64,000 bases of DNA from CBDFLD01 sp965249005 (GCA_965249005.1 CBDFLD010000015.1:124001-188000), one strand, 5' to 3'. Shown: positions 35,845-44,312, numbered from the stretch's first letter. Made by a program: numbers and translations. Notes: generated by a model from the sequence alone, not told the origin.

Positions 35845-36582
35845 TCAGACTCCGTCCGGAAAACCCACGACGGATCCAACGTCGTCACCAAGAATTACGT
35901 TCTTGATATTGCCGTGTTCTAGAAGGTTGAACACAATGATCGGCAGTTTATTGTCCATACACAGCGTGATGGCAGTCGTATCCATAACCTTGAGCTGCTT
36001 TTCCAGGACCTCCAGGTACGAGAGCTTTCGTATCAACCGAGCGGTCGGCACCTTGACTGGGTCTGCGTCGTAAATGCCGTCGACCTTGGTCGCCTTGAGA
36101 ATCACGTCCGCGCTTATTTCCGCAGCGCGCAACGCTGCTGCCGTGTCGGTCGAGAAATAGGGATTTCCCGTGCCGGCCGCGAAAATGACCGCCCGTCCCT
36201 TTTCGAGGTGACGGATGGCTCGCCGACGGATGTAAGGCTCCGCCAGTTCTTGCATTTCAATAGCAGAGAGAACCCGCGTGAAAACGTTACGCTTTTCGAG
36301 AGCGTTCTGCAATGCAAGTGCGTTGATCACGGTGGCGAGCATTCCCATGTAGTCACCACTGACACGATCCATACCCGCCTCACTCACAGAAATACCGCGG
36401 ACGATATTCCCCCCGCCCACGGTAGCAGCCACTTCGACGCCGAGTCCGTGAATCTCTTGGATCTCCAGGGCAATGCGATCTGCCATAACGGGATCGACGC
36501 CGAACCCCTGTGATCCCATCAGCGCTTGTCCGCTCAACTTCAGCAACACTCGCTTGAACCGTGGTTTTTGCTTAGCAGTCAA
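35845..36582 (-). CDS. pyrH: UMP kinase
   Basis: PyrH phosphorylates UMP to UDP. The core shows FKRVLLKLSGQALMGSQGFG, the nucleotide-binding VGGGNIVRG, DYMGMLATVINALALQNALE, AAGTGNPYFSTDTAAALRAA and DGIYDADP, all typical of bacterial UMP kinase. I place the start at TTG 36582 because an AGGGAGG ribosome site lies at the right distance and the protein then begins as in other PyrH proteins (245 residues). An upstream ATG at 36645 would add 21 residues. Confidence 0.94.
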   Translation of the reverse strand: MTAKQKPRFKRVLLKLSGQALMGSQGFGVDPVMADRIALEIQEIHGLGVEVAATVGGGNIVRGISVSEAGMDRVSGDYMGMLATVINALALQNALEKRNVFTRVLSAIEMQELAEPYIRRRAIRHLEKGRAVIFAAGTGNPYFSTDTAAALRAAEISADVILKATKVDGIYDADPVKVPTARLIRKLSYLEVLEKQLKVMDTTAITLCMDNKLPIIVFNLLEHGNIKNVILGDDVGSVVGFPDGV

Positions 36583-36677
36583 CTGCGCCTCCCTTTCGAT
36601 AAACCAACGCTCAACTCGGTCCGGGCGCAGCCCCAAAGACAGCAAACGCGCACCTTACCGCGGACAACGCTGGCGGA

Positions 36678-37274
36678 TCAGCTCGACTCCCCCAGCATGT
36701 AACGAACAAATCGGCGCACTTGTATGTTTTCCCCAAATTTCTGCACATGGGCCGCAATATGGTCGTTGACGGTAAGGTCCGGATTTCGCACGAAAGGTTG
36801 CTCTAAAAGGCAAGCTTCCGCGTAGAACTTGATCAAACGACCTTCGACGATTCGATCGATGACGTTGTCGGGTTTTCCCGTCGTGCGGGCCTGTTCGCGG
36901 TATATTTCTCTCTCTTGGGCCAAGACCTCATCTGTTATGTCTTCCTTGCGGACAAATCTCGGCTCGCTCGCCGCAACGTGCATCGCAACGTCTTTGACAA
37001 GATGCTGAAATTCGTCGCTTCGGGCCACAAAATCTGTCTCGCAATTCACTTCTACCATGACCCCAATCTTGCCAAGATGAACATAGGTCCCAATGAGTCC
37101 CTCCTCAGCTACCCGACCAGATTTTTTACTCATGGACGCCATGCCCCGCTTGCGAAGGACAGTGACGGCTTCGTCCAGATCGCCGTTCGCCTCCGAGAGC
37201 GCGCTTTTGCACTCCATGATGCCCACACCCGTCTTTTCCCGAAGCTGCTTAACCAAAGTTGCTGGAATCGTCAT
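36678..37274 (-). CDS. tsf: Translation elongation factor Ts, short form
   Basis: EF-Ts regenerates EF-Tu-GTP. The N-terminal motif VKQLREKTGVGIMECKSALS and GTYVHLGKIGVMVEVNCETD with FVAR are present. At 198 residues it is the short type with one compact core subdomain, not the ~280-residue E. coli type. It lies between rpsB and pyrH, the usual order. Confidence 0.96.
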   Translation of the reverse strand: MTIPATLVKQLREKTGVGIMECKSALSEANGDLDEAVTVLRKRGMASMSKKSGRVAEEGLIGTYVHLGKIGVMVEVNCETDFVARSDEFQHLVKDVAMHVAASEPRFVRKEDITDEVLAQEREIYREQARTTGKPDNVIDRIVEGRLIKFYAEACLLEQPFVRNPDLTVNDHIAAHVQKFGENIQVRRFVRYMLGESS

Positions 37275-37421
37275 TCGTCCTGTTTACCTCGTATCCATTC
37301 GAGTTGACTACGCAATATCCATCGGCTTGAAGCGGTGCCTTACGAGACCGCTCGTCCCAAATGTTAAAAGCAGTTCGGAGTTACGCGATTGTGAGATAAT
37401 ACGCGCAAAGTACCTCACGGT

Positions 37422-38552
37422 CTAACCGCCAGAGGCACCCTGGTTTTCTTGCGCGCCAGATCCTTCGGGCAAAGGATCTTCCTTGGCTTTGTCTTGCCCT
37501 GCGGGTGACTCGGAATGCTCGGCAGGCTCCGCACTCTGGCCTTCGGATTGTGGCGCTTCAACCGTTTTCGGAGAAGGATCGGCTTCCGCCTCGGCCTGGG
37601 CCTCCACCTTCTTGGTTTTGGACTTGGGCCTGCGTTGCAGTGTCTTTCTAACCTTTGTCCGCGACTTTGAGGCACTCTCTCCATCCGCAGACGCATCCTC
37701 GGAGGGTGCTGTCGCCTGCCCTGAGCCCTCAGTCTCCACGGCCGCTTTTCGCGCGGCTGCCTGCGCTGCGGCCACTGCCGCGGCCTTCTCCCTGGCTGCG
37801 GCGGCCTGTTCTGCTTGACGCTGCCGCTCCTTTTCCATTTGTTCAGCTAGTTCTTTTTGACGCGCATCATGAACCGCACGCCCGTCCATATATGCCTGTG
37901 CGATTGTCCCGGTGATGAGTCGTATAGCTCGGAGCGCGTCGTCATTTCCTGGAATGATATAATCGATCTCATCCGGGTTACAATTCGTGTCTGCGATTCC
38001 GATGATTGGAATGTTCAGCTTCCTTGCCTCTTGCACGGCAATCGATTCTTTGCGTGTATCGATCACAAAAAGTGCGTCGGGCAGGCTCGCCATGTCTTTG
38101 ATTCCGGAGAGGTTTCTTTCCAGCTTCTTTCGTTCCCGCTCGTAGCGTGCCACCTCTTTCTTGGAAAAGAGATCGTACTGACCGTCGGCGCGCATGGTTT
38201 CAAGATCGCGAAACCGCTTGATGCTCTTCTGGATAGTCACGAAATTCGTGAGGAGCCCACCCAGCCATCGCTGGTTCACATAAAACATGCCGCAACGCTG
38301 CGATTCTTCATGCACTGCTTCCTGTGCCTGGCGTTTCGTACCCAAAAAGAGCAGCGTTTTCCCTTCAGATCCTAGATCGTGAACGAACTGTATCGCCGCT
38401 CGAAATAGACGGAGGGTTTTCTGAAGATTGATGATATAAATGCCGTTTCTCTCCCCAAAGATATAATTCTTCATCTTCGGGTTCCACCGACGCGTCTGGT
38501 GTCCAAAATGAACACCGGCTTCCAGAAGTTGCTTCATGCTAACCGAAACCAA
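37422..38552 (-). CDS. rpsB: 30S ribosomal protein S2 with long C-terminal extension
   Basis: The first ~230 residues are a standard S2: MKQLLEAGVHFGHQTRRWNP, IYIINLQKTLRLFRAAIQF, LFLGTKRQAQEAVHEESQRC, NQRWLGGLLTNFVTIQKSI and NIPIIGIADTNCNPDEIDYI. It then continues for about 145 residues as a low-complexity tail, first Ala/Gln/Arg-rich helix (KERQRQAEQAAAAREKAAAV), then alternating Lys/Arg and Glu/Asp-rich stretches to 376 residues in total. The ATG at 38552 or the one at 38537 may be the start. It begins the rpsB-tsf-pyrH-frr-efp series. Confidence 0.95.
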   Translation of the reverse strand: MVSVSMKQLLEAGVHFGHQTRRWNPKMKNYIFGERNGIYIINLQKTLRLFRAAIQFVHDLGSEGKTLLFLGTKRQAQEAVHEESQRCGMFYVNQRWLGGLLTNFVTIQKSIKRFRDLETMRADGQYDLFSKKEVARYERERKKLERNLSGIKDMASLPDALFVIDTRKESIAVQEARKLNIPIIGIADTNCNPDEIDYIIPGNDDALRAIRLITGTIAQAYMDGRAVHDARQKELAEQMEKERQRQAEQAAAAREKAAAVAAAQAAARKAAVETEGSGQATAPSEDASADGESASKSRTKVRKTLQRRPKSKTKKVEAQAEAEADPSPKTVEAPQSEGQSAEPAEHSESPAGQDKAKEDPLPEGSGAQENQGASGG

Positions 38553-38567
38553 ATAAAACCTCCTGCG

Positions 38568-38960
38568 CTAGCGCTTTGAGAACTGGAATCTCGCCCGAGC
38601 TCCCTTTTGACCGTACTTCTTCCTTTCCTTGATTCGGGAGTCCCGAGTCAGCAGCCCCGCCCGTTTTAACGTCTGCCTGAGTTCACCGTTGAACTCAAGC
38701 AGTGCCTTGGCGATTCCAAGTCGTATGGCGCCGGCCTGTCCTGTCATCCCGCCACCCCGTACATTCACTCGAACGTCGAACTTTCCTAAGCTGTCAGTGA
38801 TAGCGAGCGGAGTGCGAATGATCGTTCTTTGAGTTTCCCTATTAAAGTAATCTGTGATTTCGCGCTTATTTACGAGCATTTGCCCGTCACCCGGAATCAG
38901 ACGCACCCTCGCCGTCGACTTCTTCCGCTTGCCGGTTCCGTAGTACTGAACGCCTTCCAC
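38568..38960 (-). CDS. rpsI: 30S ribosomal protein S9
   Basis: A 130-residue S9 with YYGTGKRKKSTARVRLIPGD at the start, VNVRGGGMTGQAGAIRLGIA in the middle, and the C-terminal RDSRIKERKKYGQKGARARF ending FSKR, whose terminal Lys-Arg reaches the ribosomal P site. It lies 58 bp after rplM and 15 bp before rpsB. Confidence 0.97.
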   Translation of the reverse strand: MEGVQYYGTGKRKKSTARVRLIPGDGQMLVNKREITDYFNRETQRTIIRTPLAITDSLGKFDVRVNVRGGGMTGQAGAIRLGIAKALLEFNGELRQTLKRAGLLTRDSRIKERKKYGQKGARARFQFSKR

Positions 38961-39018
38961 CTAACCCTCCAATCCTGCGGGCTCCACCATCATGGCCTGC
39001 TCTTTCTCCAGGGTCCTT

Positions 39019-39450
39019 CTACAGATTCAACGCCACCGGCTTCTGTGCCTGGTGAGGGTGATCCGGACCCCGATATACTTTTAGCTTCTTTCCCATCGCC
39101 CGACCCAACCTAGTCTTGGGCAACATGCCCACAACTGCGCTTCGTACAACACGCTCTGGATTCTTAGCCAAGAGATCCTGAGCCGCAATCTCACTCAGGC
39201 CACCGGGATAGCCGCTGTGACGGCGATAGAACTTCTGAGTGCCCTTGTTCCCGGTCAGCTTAATCTTTTCCGCATTGATCACGATGACAGGGTCACCGGT
39301 GTCGAGAAAGCTCGTATAGCTGGGCTTGTCTTTTCCAGAAAGGATTCTGGCAACCCTCGTCGCGAGACGACCCAGTACTCGGCCATTAGCGTCGATCACC
39401 TGCCAGTTCCGCTGGATCTCGTCAGACTTTGGCACGAAGCTTCTCATCAT
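39019..39450 (-). CDS. rplM: 50S ribosomal protein L13
   Basis: A 143-residue L13 with WQVIDANGRVLGRLATRVAR, GDPVIVINAEKIKLTGNKGT, YRRHSGYPGGLSEI and the C-terminal GMLPKTRLGRAMGKKLKVYR. It is the promoter-proximal gene of the rplM-rpsI-rpsB-tsf series. Confidence 0.97.
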   Translation of the reverse strand: MMRSFVPKSDEIQRNWQVIDANGRVLGRLATRVARILSGKDKPSYTSFLDTGDPVIVINAEKIKLTGNKGTQKFYRRHSGYPGGLSEIAAQDLLAKNPERVVRSAVVGMLPKTRLGRAMGKKLKVYRGPDHPHQAQKPVALNL

Positions 39451-39489
39451 CCATCCTAAAAGGGAAGTCCCTTGAAAAACAAACCTTTA

Positions 39490-39518
39490 GGCTAATCAAA
39501 GATAGGGGAGCCTGTCAA
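39490..39518 (-). promoter_or_regulatory. Possible sigma-70 promoter of rplM
   Basis: A perfect TTGACA -35 box (complement of 39513-39518) lies 63 nt before the rplM start. The matching -10 region at 17-18 nt (TTAGCC or TAGCCT) is poor, so the call rests on the -35 box and position. Confidence 0.35.
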
Positions 39519-39595
39519 GAGGATTTACCGTAATTGTATACTTAAGAAACCATCAGGTGGGTATCGTCGGCTTGAGGGGCACTTTGACCTATGAC

Positions 39596-40258
39596 TTACT
39601 CTTGGTCTGCTTTGCGCTTTTCTTTCGGCGCTTTTTGGGTTGCGCCTGTGGCTTTATCTTTAGTAGATCCTCCACTGCCTCGTCGAATTTCAGTGGCGAC
39701 AGACTGATCTTTTTCTTTCTCTTTTTTGAGTCCATTTTGCTTCTCTGTCTCAACTAAGGTTAGTTGTTGTGGTGGCGGCAAGGGAAGATCGGTTAGGCCA
39801 TAGCAATCGATCTTCATTTCGGCCGCTAGTTTGTGCAGATCGTTGTCTGTGGAATAAATTGCCTTAACCCGGCGCGTCTGCGCAATCGCTGCAATTTGCC
39901 GATCGTACTTCAGTTTTGCCCAAGTATCCACGCCACTTCGCCGTAGTTTGCCACGTCCACTTTTTTTCCAGTGTGCGACAAGCTCGGTGGCTTCTTGAAG
40001 GTCGAAGCCAGCTATTTCGAAAACAGCCTTCTTCCGTATGATTGTTAGATACTGATCCCAGTTATCCGCAATGATCATAAACTCTGCCAGCGCCGGTGCT
40101 GGCAAAATTATCTTCCCATTTTTGCTGAGAGTCTGGACCAAGAAATCAATGCGATCTTGCCCCCTATCTATAGGCTTCTTGGTATCCGGATCCCTTGGCA
40201 CACGAGCCTTGCTGTCAAACAAGATGGTTATGAAATCTGCATCAAAGAGAACTATCAC
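39596..40258 (-). CDS. PIN-domain putative ribonuclease
   Basis: A 220-residue protein with a PIN fold in residues 1-160. The acidic residues expected of the Mg-dependent nuclease site are there: Asp6 in IVLFDADF, Glu59 in PAPALAEFMIIA, Asp119 in KYDRQIAAIAQT and Asp138/Asp140 in IYSTDNDLHKLA. The last ~55 residues are a Lys/Glu/Gln-rich low-complexity tail. The start is GTG at 40258, 3 bp after the stop of the 248-residue gene, so the two form an operon. Most small PIN proteins are toxins, but this one is longer than VapC and its partner does not look like a VapB antitoxin. The substrate is unknown. Confidence 0.82.
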   Translation of the reverse strand: MIVLFDADFITILFDSKARVPRDPDTKKPIDRGQDRIDFLVQTLSKNGKIILPAPALAEFMIIADNWDQYLTIIRKKAVFEIAGFDLQEATELVAHWKKSGRGKLRRSGVDTWAKLKYDRQIAAIAQTRRVKAIYSTDNDLHKLAAEMKIDCYGLTDLPLPPPQQLTLVETEKQNGLKKEKEKDQSVATEIRRGSGGSTKDKATGATQKAPKEKRKADQE

Positions 40259-40261
40259 GGA

Positions 40262-41008
40262 TTACTCGGCTTCCCCGTTTCTTATGCTCTCAAGCTCATG
40301 AAGAGAATCGTCCACGCTGTCCCATGGACTTGGAACTTCACGAAGGTCTTTAACTACATCAACGAGAGAATCATCTTCCAGTATCTCGAACTCATGGATT
40401 TGAAACCCTTCTACGTGCCAGCCTTCTTCGCCCCGATGCCAACGGCCAGTTCCATGGACCCGAATCGTTCGGTCAAACATCTCATGGGCTAGTTTCTTCG
40501 CAATATTGCGCGTTGCTTTGCAGGAATAAACATGATCATCAACGTCTTGGATATCCACGGACACCTTTTCCAGTTTTCCTCCCAAGCGAATGACCTTCCC
40601 TTGGAGCGTACCCGTTCTAGGAAGGCTCGGGATGTCCATTTCTTCGTCAATGACCTGAATCGGGATTTCTATTACCTTCGCTCTTGTAGAATCAAACAGC
40701 GTGGCTTCCTTTGCCCGATGGACTCCAAGTCGCCTAGAAAGTCTTTCGCGGGCGCGGACTGCATCCTCTGGAGCGTCCCCGGTTCTCAGTTGAAAGCCAC
40801 GATTCCTTACATCGACTTCGCTTTCTGCCGGAACCTTGGCCGCTAGCGTAAGACTGCCTCTCTTAATGCTATGGTATCTGGGGCTGGAATCCTTTCCTAG
40901 AAGAAGAGCTAAGTCTTCGAGGTACCCTGCGATATCTTCAAGGGCCACATTGTCGATATTTAAACCCTTAACATGAAGCGTGAACACTTTGAATCGATGG
41001 CTAGTCAT
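40262..41008 (-). CDS. Unrecognised 248-aa partner of the PIN-domain protein
   Basis: I do not recognise this family. It reads as a soluble two-part protein. Residues ~1-115 (HRFKVFTLHVKGLNIDNVAL, IAGYLEDLALLLGKDSSPRY, SLTLAAKVPAESEVDVRNRG) look like a mixed alpha/beta domain followed by Arg-rich RARERLSRRLGVHRAK. Residues ~120-210 are beta-rich with TGTLQGKVIRLGGKLEKVSV and RTIRVHGTGRWHRGEEGWHV, compatible with a small barrel. The C-terminus is acidic. The ATG has a GGGAGG ribosome site 6 nt upstream. Tight coupling to the PIN gene suggests it recruits, inhibits or targets the nuclease; this is inference. Confidence 0.75.
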   Translation of the reverse strand: MTSHRFKVFTLHVKGLNIDNVALEDIAGYLEDLALLLGKDSSPRYHSIKRGSLTLAAKVPAESEVDVRNRGFQLRTGDAPEDAVRARERLSRRLGVHRAKEATLFDSTRAKVIEIPIQVIDEEMDIPSLPRTGTLQGKVIRLGGKLEKVSVDIQDVDDHVYSCKATRNIAKKLAHEMFDRTIRVHGTGRWHRGEEGWHVEGFQIHEFEILEDDSLVDVVKDLREVPSPWDSVDDSLHELESIRNGEAE

Positions 41009-41093
41009 GTCTGCCTCCCTGTGCTATGTTTTGGCGTTGATACATGTCTAGCGTTCGACCTAAGGGTGATCGCTGTGTGAGGATGCGAGATGT

Positions 41094-41118
41094 AAAAAGC
41101 GCCCGTCTGGCAACGGGC
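41094..41118 (-). terminator. Rho-independent terminator after the IS1595 transposase
   Basis: On the minus strand GCCCGT-TGCCAG-ACGGGC forms a perfect 6-bp GC-rich stem with a 6-nt loop, followed by GCTTTTT. It lies 34 bp past the transposase stop and would shield the downstream 248-aa/PIN operon from transcription of the element. Confidence 0.75.
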
Positions 41119-41151
41119 TTCACTTTTTGACAATGGCTTCGCTCGATTCTT

Positions 41152-42135
41152 TTATTCTGCCACTGCGTTTGAGTCCTTGTACTTGAGTCGTTTCCCTCCA
41201 ACCTGACCGAGCGCCAAATCGCGGCGCTCTTGATCCGAGATGCTCCGCGCATTGTACCTGAAATCAAACTCGCTTAGATAGCGATGAAGATGCCGTTTTC
41301 CCACGTGATGGTAAACCCCGTTGATTCCACGCTTTAGAATGCTGAAGTACCCTTCAACACTGTTGGTTGTAATGCACACCCCGTCCTCATAGCGAACATA
41401 CTCTTTCGCCTTGTGGTTTACTCGGTCGTGTCTGTATTCCTTTTTTGCGAACGATAAGATTGTGCTGCTATCCGTCATGAGGTGTGCGGATTTGTCCACC
41501 ATTTGCCGCACAATAGGCTTTAGATTTTTGCCAGTAACGCGTTCAACGTGCTTCGACTGGACACGACCACCGCGCTGCAAAACGGACACAACGGCGGCCT
41601 TGTTGGATACCGGATTCTTGAAATCTCTTGGCCTGGCGTGTCGTGGCTGCGCATACGAACCTACGCGCAGTTTTCCGCCAACGTAAGTCTCGTCTACTTC
41701 TACGATCCCGTTGAGCTTCGATGACAAAGGCTCCTGGGTCATCGCATACCGGATTCTATGCGCCATGAACCACGCACTTTTGTATGTCAATCCAAGCATT
41801 CGATGGAGCTGGTGAGCGCTCATGCCTTTCTTGCTGGCACACATTAGGTGAACGGCGAGAAGCCACTTGTGCAGTGGTATATGGGATCGTTCGAAGATCG
41901 TTCCTACTGTAACGCTGAATTGCTTTCTACAGGCACGGCATTTCCAAGCGCCCTTACGTACATGCGTCCTGCTTCCGTTTCGCGCTTGCAACCTCGCGGC
42001 TTCGCCAATCACTCCACAATGTGGGCAGATTGCGCCATCTGGCCAACGCTTGGATTCCAGAAATTCTCTCGCGGCATCTTCATTCGTAAAGTGTTTGTCT
42101 AGTAGGGTTTCTTTCTGTTTCATCGGCATCTCCAT
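41152..42135 (-). CDS. IS1595-family (ISXO2-like) transposase
   Basis: A 327-residue transposase. The N-terminal zinc ribbon has CPHCGV and a second CRAC pair around KGAWKCRACRKQFSVTVGTI, with FERSHIPLHKWLLAVHLMCA following. The DDE domain has GIVEVDETYVGGKL (first Asp), a region with HLMTDSSTILSFAKKEY (second Asp) and the NSVEGYFSILKRGINGVYHH segment (final acidic residue) typical of ISXO2-like proteins. The frame is intact. The element's termini are not resolved: TTTTGG-containing stretches near 41025 and 42200 are only a weak inverted-repeat candidate. It lies in the accessory interval between rplM and pilM. Confidence 0.88.
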   Translation of the reverse strand: MEMPMKQKETLLDKHFTNEDAAREFLESKRWPDGAICPHCGVIGEAARLQARNGSRTHVRKGAWKCRACRKQFSVTVGTIFERSHIPLHKWLLAVHLMCASKKGMSAHQLHRMLGLTYKSAWFMAHRIRYAMTQEPLSSKLNGIVEVDETYVGGKLRVGSYAQPRHARPRDFKNPVSNKAAVVSVLQRGGRVQSKHVERVTGKNLKPIVRQMVDKSAHLMTDSSTILSFAKKEYRHDRVNHKAKEYVRYEDGVCITTNSVEGYFSILKRGINGVYHHVGKRHLHRYLSEFDFRYNARSISDQERRDLALGQVGGKRLKYKDSNAVAE

Positions 42136-42146
42136 TTAACATGCCC

Positions 42147-42176
42147 ATGATAACGAAACCTACCTTGGTTTGTCAA
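42147..42176 (-). promoter_or_regulatory. Sigma-70-type promoter of the IS1595 transposase
   Basis: On the minus strand TTGACA (42171-42176) is followed after 18 nt by TATCAT (42147-42152). Both boxes are strong and the ATG of the transposase lies just downstream at 42135. Confidence 0.65.
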
Positions 42177-42644
42177 GTATATAATTCCGGGATTTACCCC
42201 AAAATGGTCGCCAATCGTGCCGACAAAGGTAGCAATGCAACTTTCCCCGCAAATCGTCACCGCATCCAAAATAACGAGTCGCGTAGGTAAACATGTAGCT
42301 GTCGGGACAGGCGATCTCTCCATCCGGCTCGCTATCGGGCCGGAGGCCACCTCCCTGCCAATTTCTCTCGCGTCTTGAGGGGAAAGTCTAGGTGAAAGCC
42401 TAGGAGTAGGCACATCAACTCCTCATTGGGGAGGGTAAAAAAAAGAGAAGGTATGTTCCAACTTGGTACGATAAGAGAGTCTGAGAGGATTATAACCCCC
42501 TCGGCATTGTCGTGCCCCCAGGTAAGGGGCATCGTGGCTGACAAGGATGTTGGAGTCCTATGGCTCGAAACATACATGAAGTTTGCCCCCAGTGTCTTTC
42601 GCCATACCTTTCACTAACTCAAAATCGATCAATTTGACTGCAAC
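42177..42644 (+). other. Long non-coding leader upstream of pilM
   Basis: About 470 bp without a supportable gene. It holds several strong local inverted repeats: CCGGC...GCCGG near 42321-42342, CTAGG-TGAAAG-CCTAG near 42390-42405, and CTCC...GGAG near 42419-42433 followed by GGT and a run of eight A. The spacing of compact hairpins suggests a structured RNA leader, but it matches no riboswitch consensus I can recall. No clear ribosome site precedes the pilM ATG. Confidence 0.45.
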
Positions 42645-43709
42645 ATGCCGTTTAAACTACTGAATCGTAACAAGAACGTCGTTGGACTGGACATCGGTTC
42701 GAGCTGTGTCAAAGCCGCAGAACTGCGCCCACTTCGCACAGGAGAGTATGAACTCGTCGGCCTTGGAATGGAACAGATTTCGCCGGATTGCATCGTCGAT
42801 GGTGTGATTATTTCCAAGATACCTGTCGCAGACACCATCAACCGGATATTCATAGAACAGAGCCTCAAGAACCGTCGCGTCGCAACATCGATTTCCGGAC
42901 ATTCCGTCATCGTCAAGAAAATCGCCTTGCCGATTCAGACCGATGAGGATCTCGCTGAGTCGATTCGCTGGGAGGCCGAACAGTACATTCCCTTCGACAT
43001 CGCCGATGTCAACCTAGATTATCAAATCCTGGGAGAGAGCTCGGCGACCGGGAATCTCGACGTGTTGCTCGTGGCCGTGAAGAAGGAGAAAATCACGGAC
43101 CACACCAGCGTGATCAGCATGTCCGGGAAAAATCCCGTTATCGTCGATGTAGATGCCTTTGCTCTACAGAACGCGTACGAGGCGAACTACGGAGCGCCGC
43201 CCAAGACCACCGTAGCCCTCCTCGACATTGGTGCTAGCACGATGACCATCAACATAGTCGACGGGAGTGACTTCCTATTCACCCGCGACGTGGGGGTCGG
43301 GGGCCATCAGTACACGGACTTCATCCAGAAGGAGTTCAATCTGAACTACGATCAGGCCCAGGGATTAAAACACGGCGAGGCCCTCGATGGAGTGCAGCCC
43401 TCGGAGGCAAACCACATCGTCGACTCGGTGACGGAGATTATCTGCCTGGAAATCCAAAAGACCTTTGATTTCTTCAAGAGCACAATTACGGGTGGCCACA
43501 TCGACAAGATGCTGGTTAGCGGCGGCGTGGCACACACTCCAAGTTTGATGGAGACTCTAGAGAGCAAGTTCGAGGTTCCCGCGGAAAAGTTCGACGCTTT
43601 CAAAAACATCGCCTACGACCCAAAGCGGTTCCCCGCATCCCTCCTGGCGGATCGTGCTCCGGACCTGGCCATCGCCATCGGTCTCGCCTTGCGCAGCGTG
43701 GAGGATTAG
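42645..43709 (+). CDS. pilM: Type IV pilus assembly ATPase-fold protein PilM
   Basis: PilM is an actin-like cytoplasmic protein that binds the PilN N-terminus and links the pilus motor to the inner membrane platform. The 354 residues begin NVVGLDIGSSCVKAAELRPL (phosphate-1 loop), continue with SIRWEAEQYIPFDIADVNLD, the second phosphate loop VALLDIGASTMTINIVDGSD and the adenosine motif MLVSGGVAHTPSLME. It opens the pilMNOPQ operon. Confidence 0.95.
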   Translation: MPFKLLNRNKNVVGLDIGSSCVKAAELRPLRTGEYELVGLGMEQISPDCIVDGVIISKIPVADTINRIFIEQSLKNRRVATSISGHSVIVKKIALPIQTDEDLAESIRWEAEQYIPFDIADVNLDYQILGESSATGNLDVLLVAVKKEKITDHTSVISMSGKNPVIVDVDAFALQNAYEANYGAPPKTTVALLDIGASTMTINIVDGSDFLFTRDVGVGGHQYTDFIQKEFNLNYDQAQGLKHGEALDGVQPSEANHIVDSVTEIICLEIQKTFDFFKSTITGGHIDKMLVSGGVAHTPSLMETLESKFEVPAEKFDAFKNIAYDPKRFPASLLADRAPDLAIAIGLALRSVED

Positions 43710-43715
43710 AGGGAT

Positions 43716-44312
43716 ATGATCAAAGTCAACCTGCTCAGAGATCAGGCAACTCAAACAAAAAGAGCCGTTTATGCCCCAGAAGTCTCGAACATGGGTATTT
43801 TGCTGTTTTCTGCTTTGGGCATCATCGGGCTGTGTCTCTGGCTTTGGTGGTTCTACTTGGACTCTTCGATTTCTGAGCTAACGGTCCGGCGTGAGCAGCT
43901 GCAGGAAGAGAGTCAACGGCTGCAAGCATTGCACCAAGAAATCGATAAGTATGAAAAACTCAAGCAGTTAACCGAAAGCCGGATCGATATCATCGAAACG
44001 CTCAAGGAAAACCAGACCGGTCCTGTATTACTCATGAATCATGTGATCCGGAGCATACCGCGCGAAACCTCGATATGGTTAAATCTCCTGAACCAAAAGG
44101 GAGACCAGGTTGAAATCAAAGGATATGCCTTGAAGAGCGAGTCCATCCCTGATTTTATGACCAACCTTGGCCGTACGGGGATCTTTGAGACTGTCGATCT
44201 CGAGGTGATCGAGGACAATCAGGATGCGCAGCGTTTCGCTCTGCGCTGCAAGACAAAGCAGAAGGAAATCCCGGCTGCACTCCCTCAAAGGATAGGTGAT
44301 GGCGCTAGTTGA
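43716..44312 (+). CDS. pilN: Type IV pilus inner membrane protein PilN
   Basis: PilN has a short cytoplasmic N-terminus (MIKVNLLRDQ, the PilM-binding motif), one membrane helix (LLFSALGIIGLCLWLWWFYL), a coiled coil and a periplasmic fold with VIRSIPRETSIWLNLLNQKG. The 198-residue length fits. A GAGGGAT ribosome site precedes the ATG 6 bp after pilM, and its end overlaps pilO. Confidence 0.93.
   Translation: MIKVNLLRDQATQTKRAVYAPEVSNMGILLFSALGIIGLCLWLWWFYLDSSISELTVRREQLQEESQRLQALHQEIDKYEKLKQLTESRIDIIETLKENQTGPVLLMNHVIRSIPRETSIWLNLLNQKGDQVEIKGYALKSESIPDFMTNLGRTGIFETVDLEVIEDNQDAQRFALRCKTKQKEIPAALPQRIGDGAS

Noticed and set aside
41020..42205. Exact ends of the IS1595-type element from TTTTGG-containing inverted repeats
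   Set aside because: Only about 11 of 17 positions match and no 8-bp target duplication is found, so the termini are left open.
42250..42644. Cyclic di-GMP, cobalamin or TPP riboswitch before pilM
   Set aside because: The conserved core bases of these classes are not present; only generic hairpins are seen, so it is reported as an unexplained leader.
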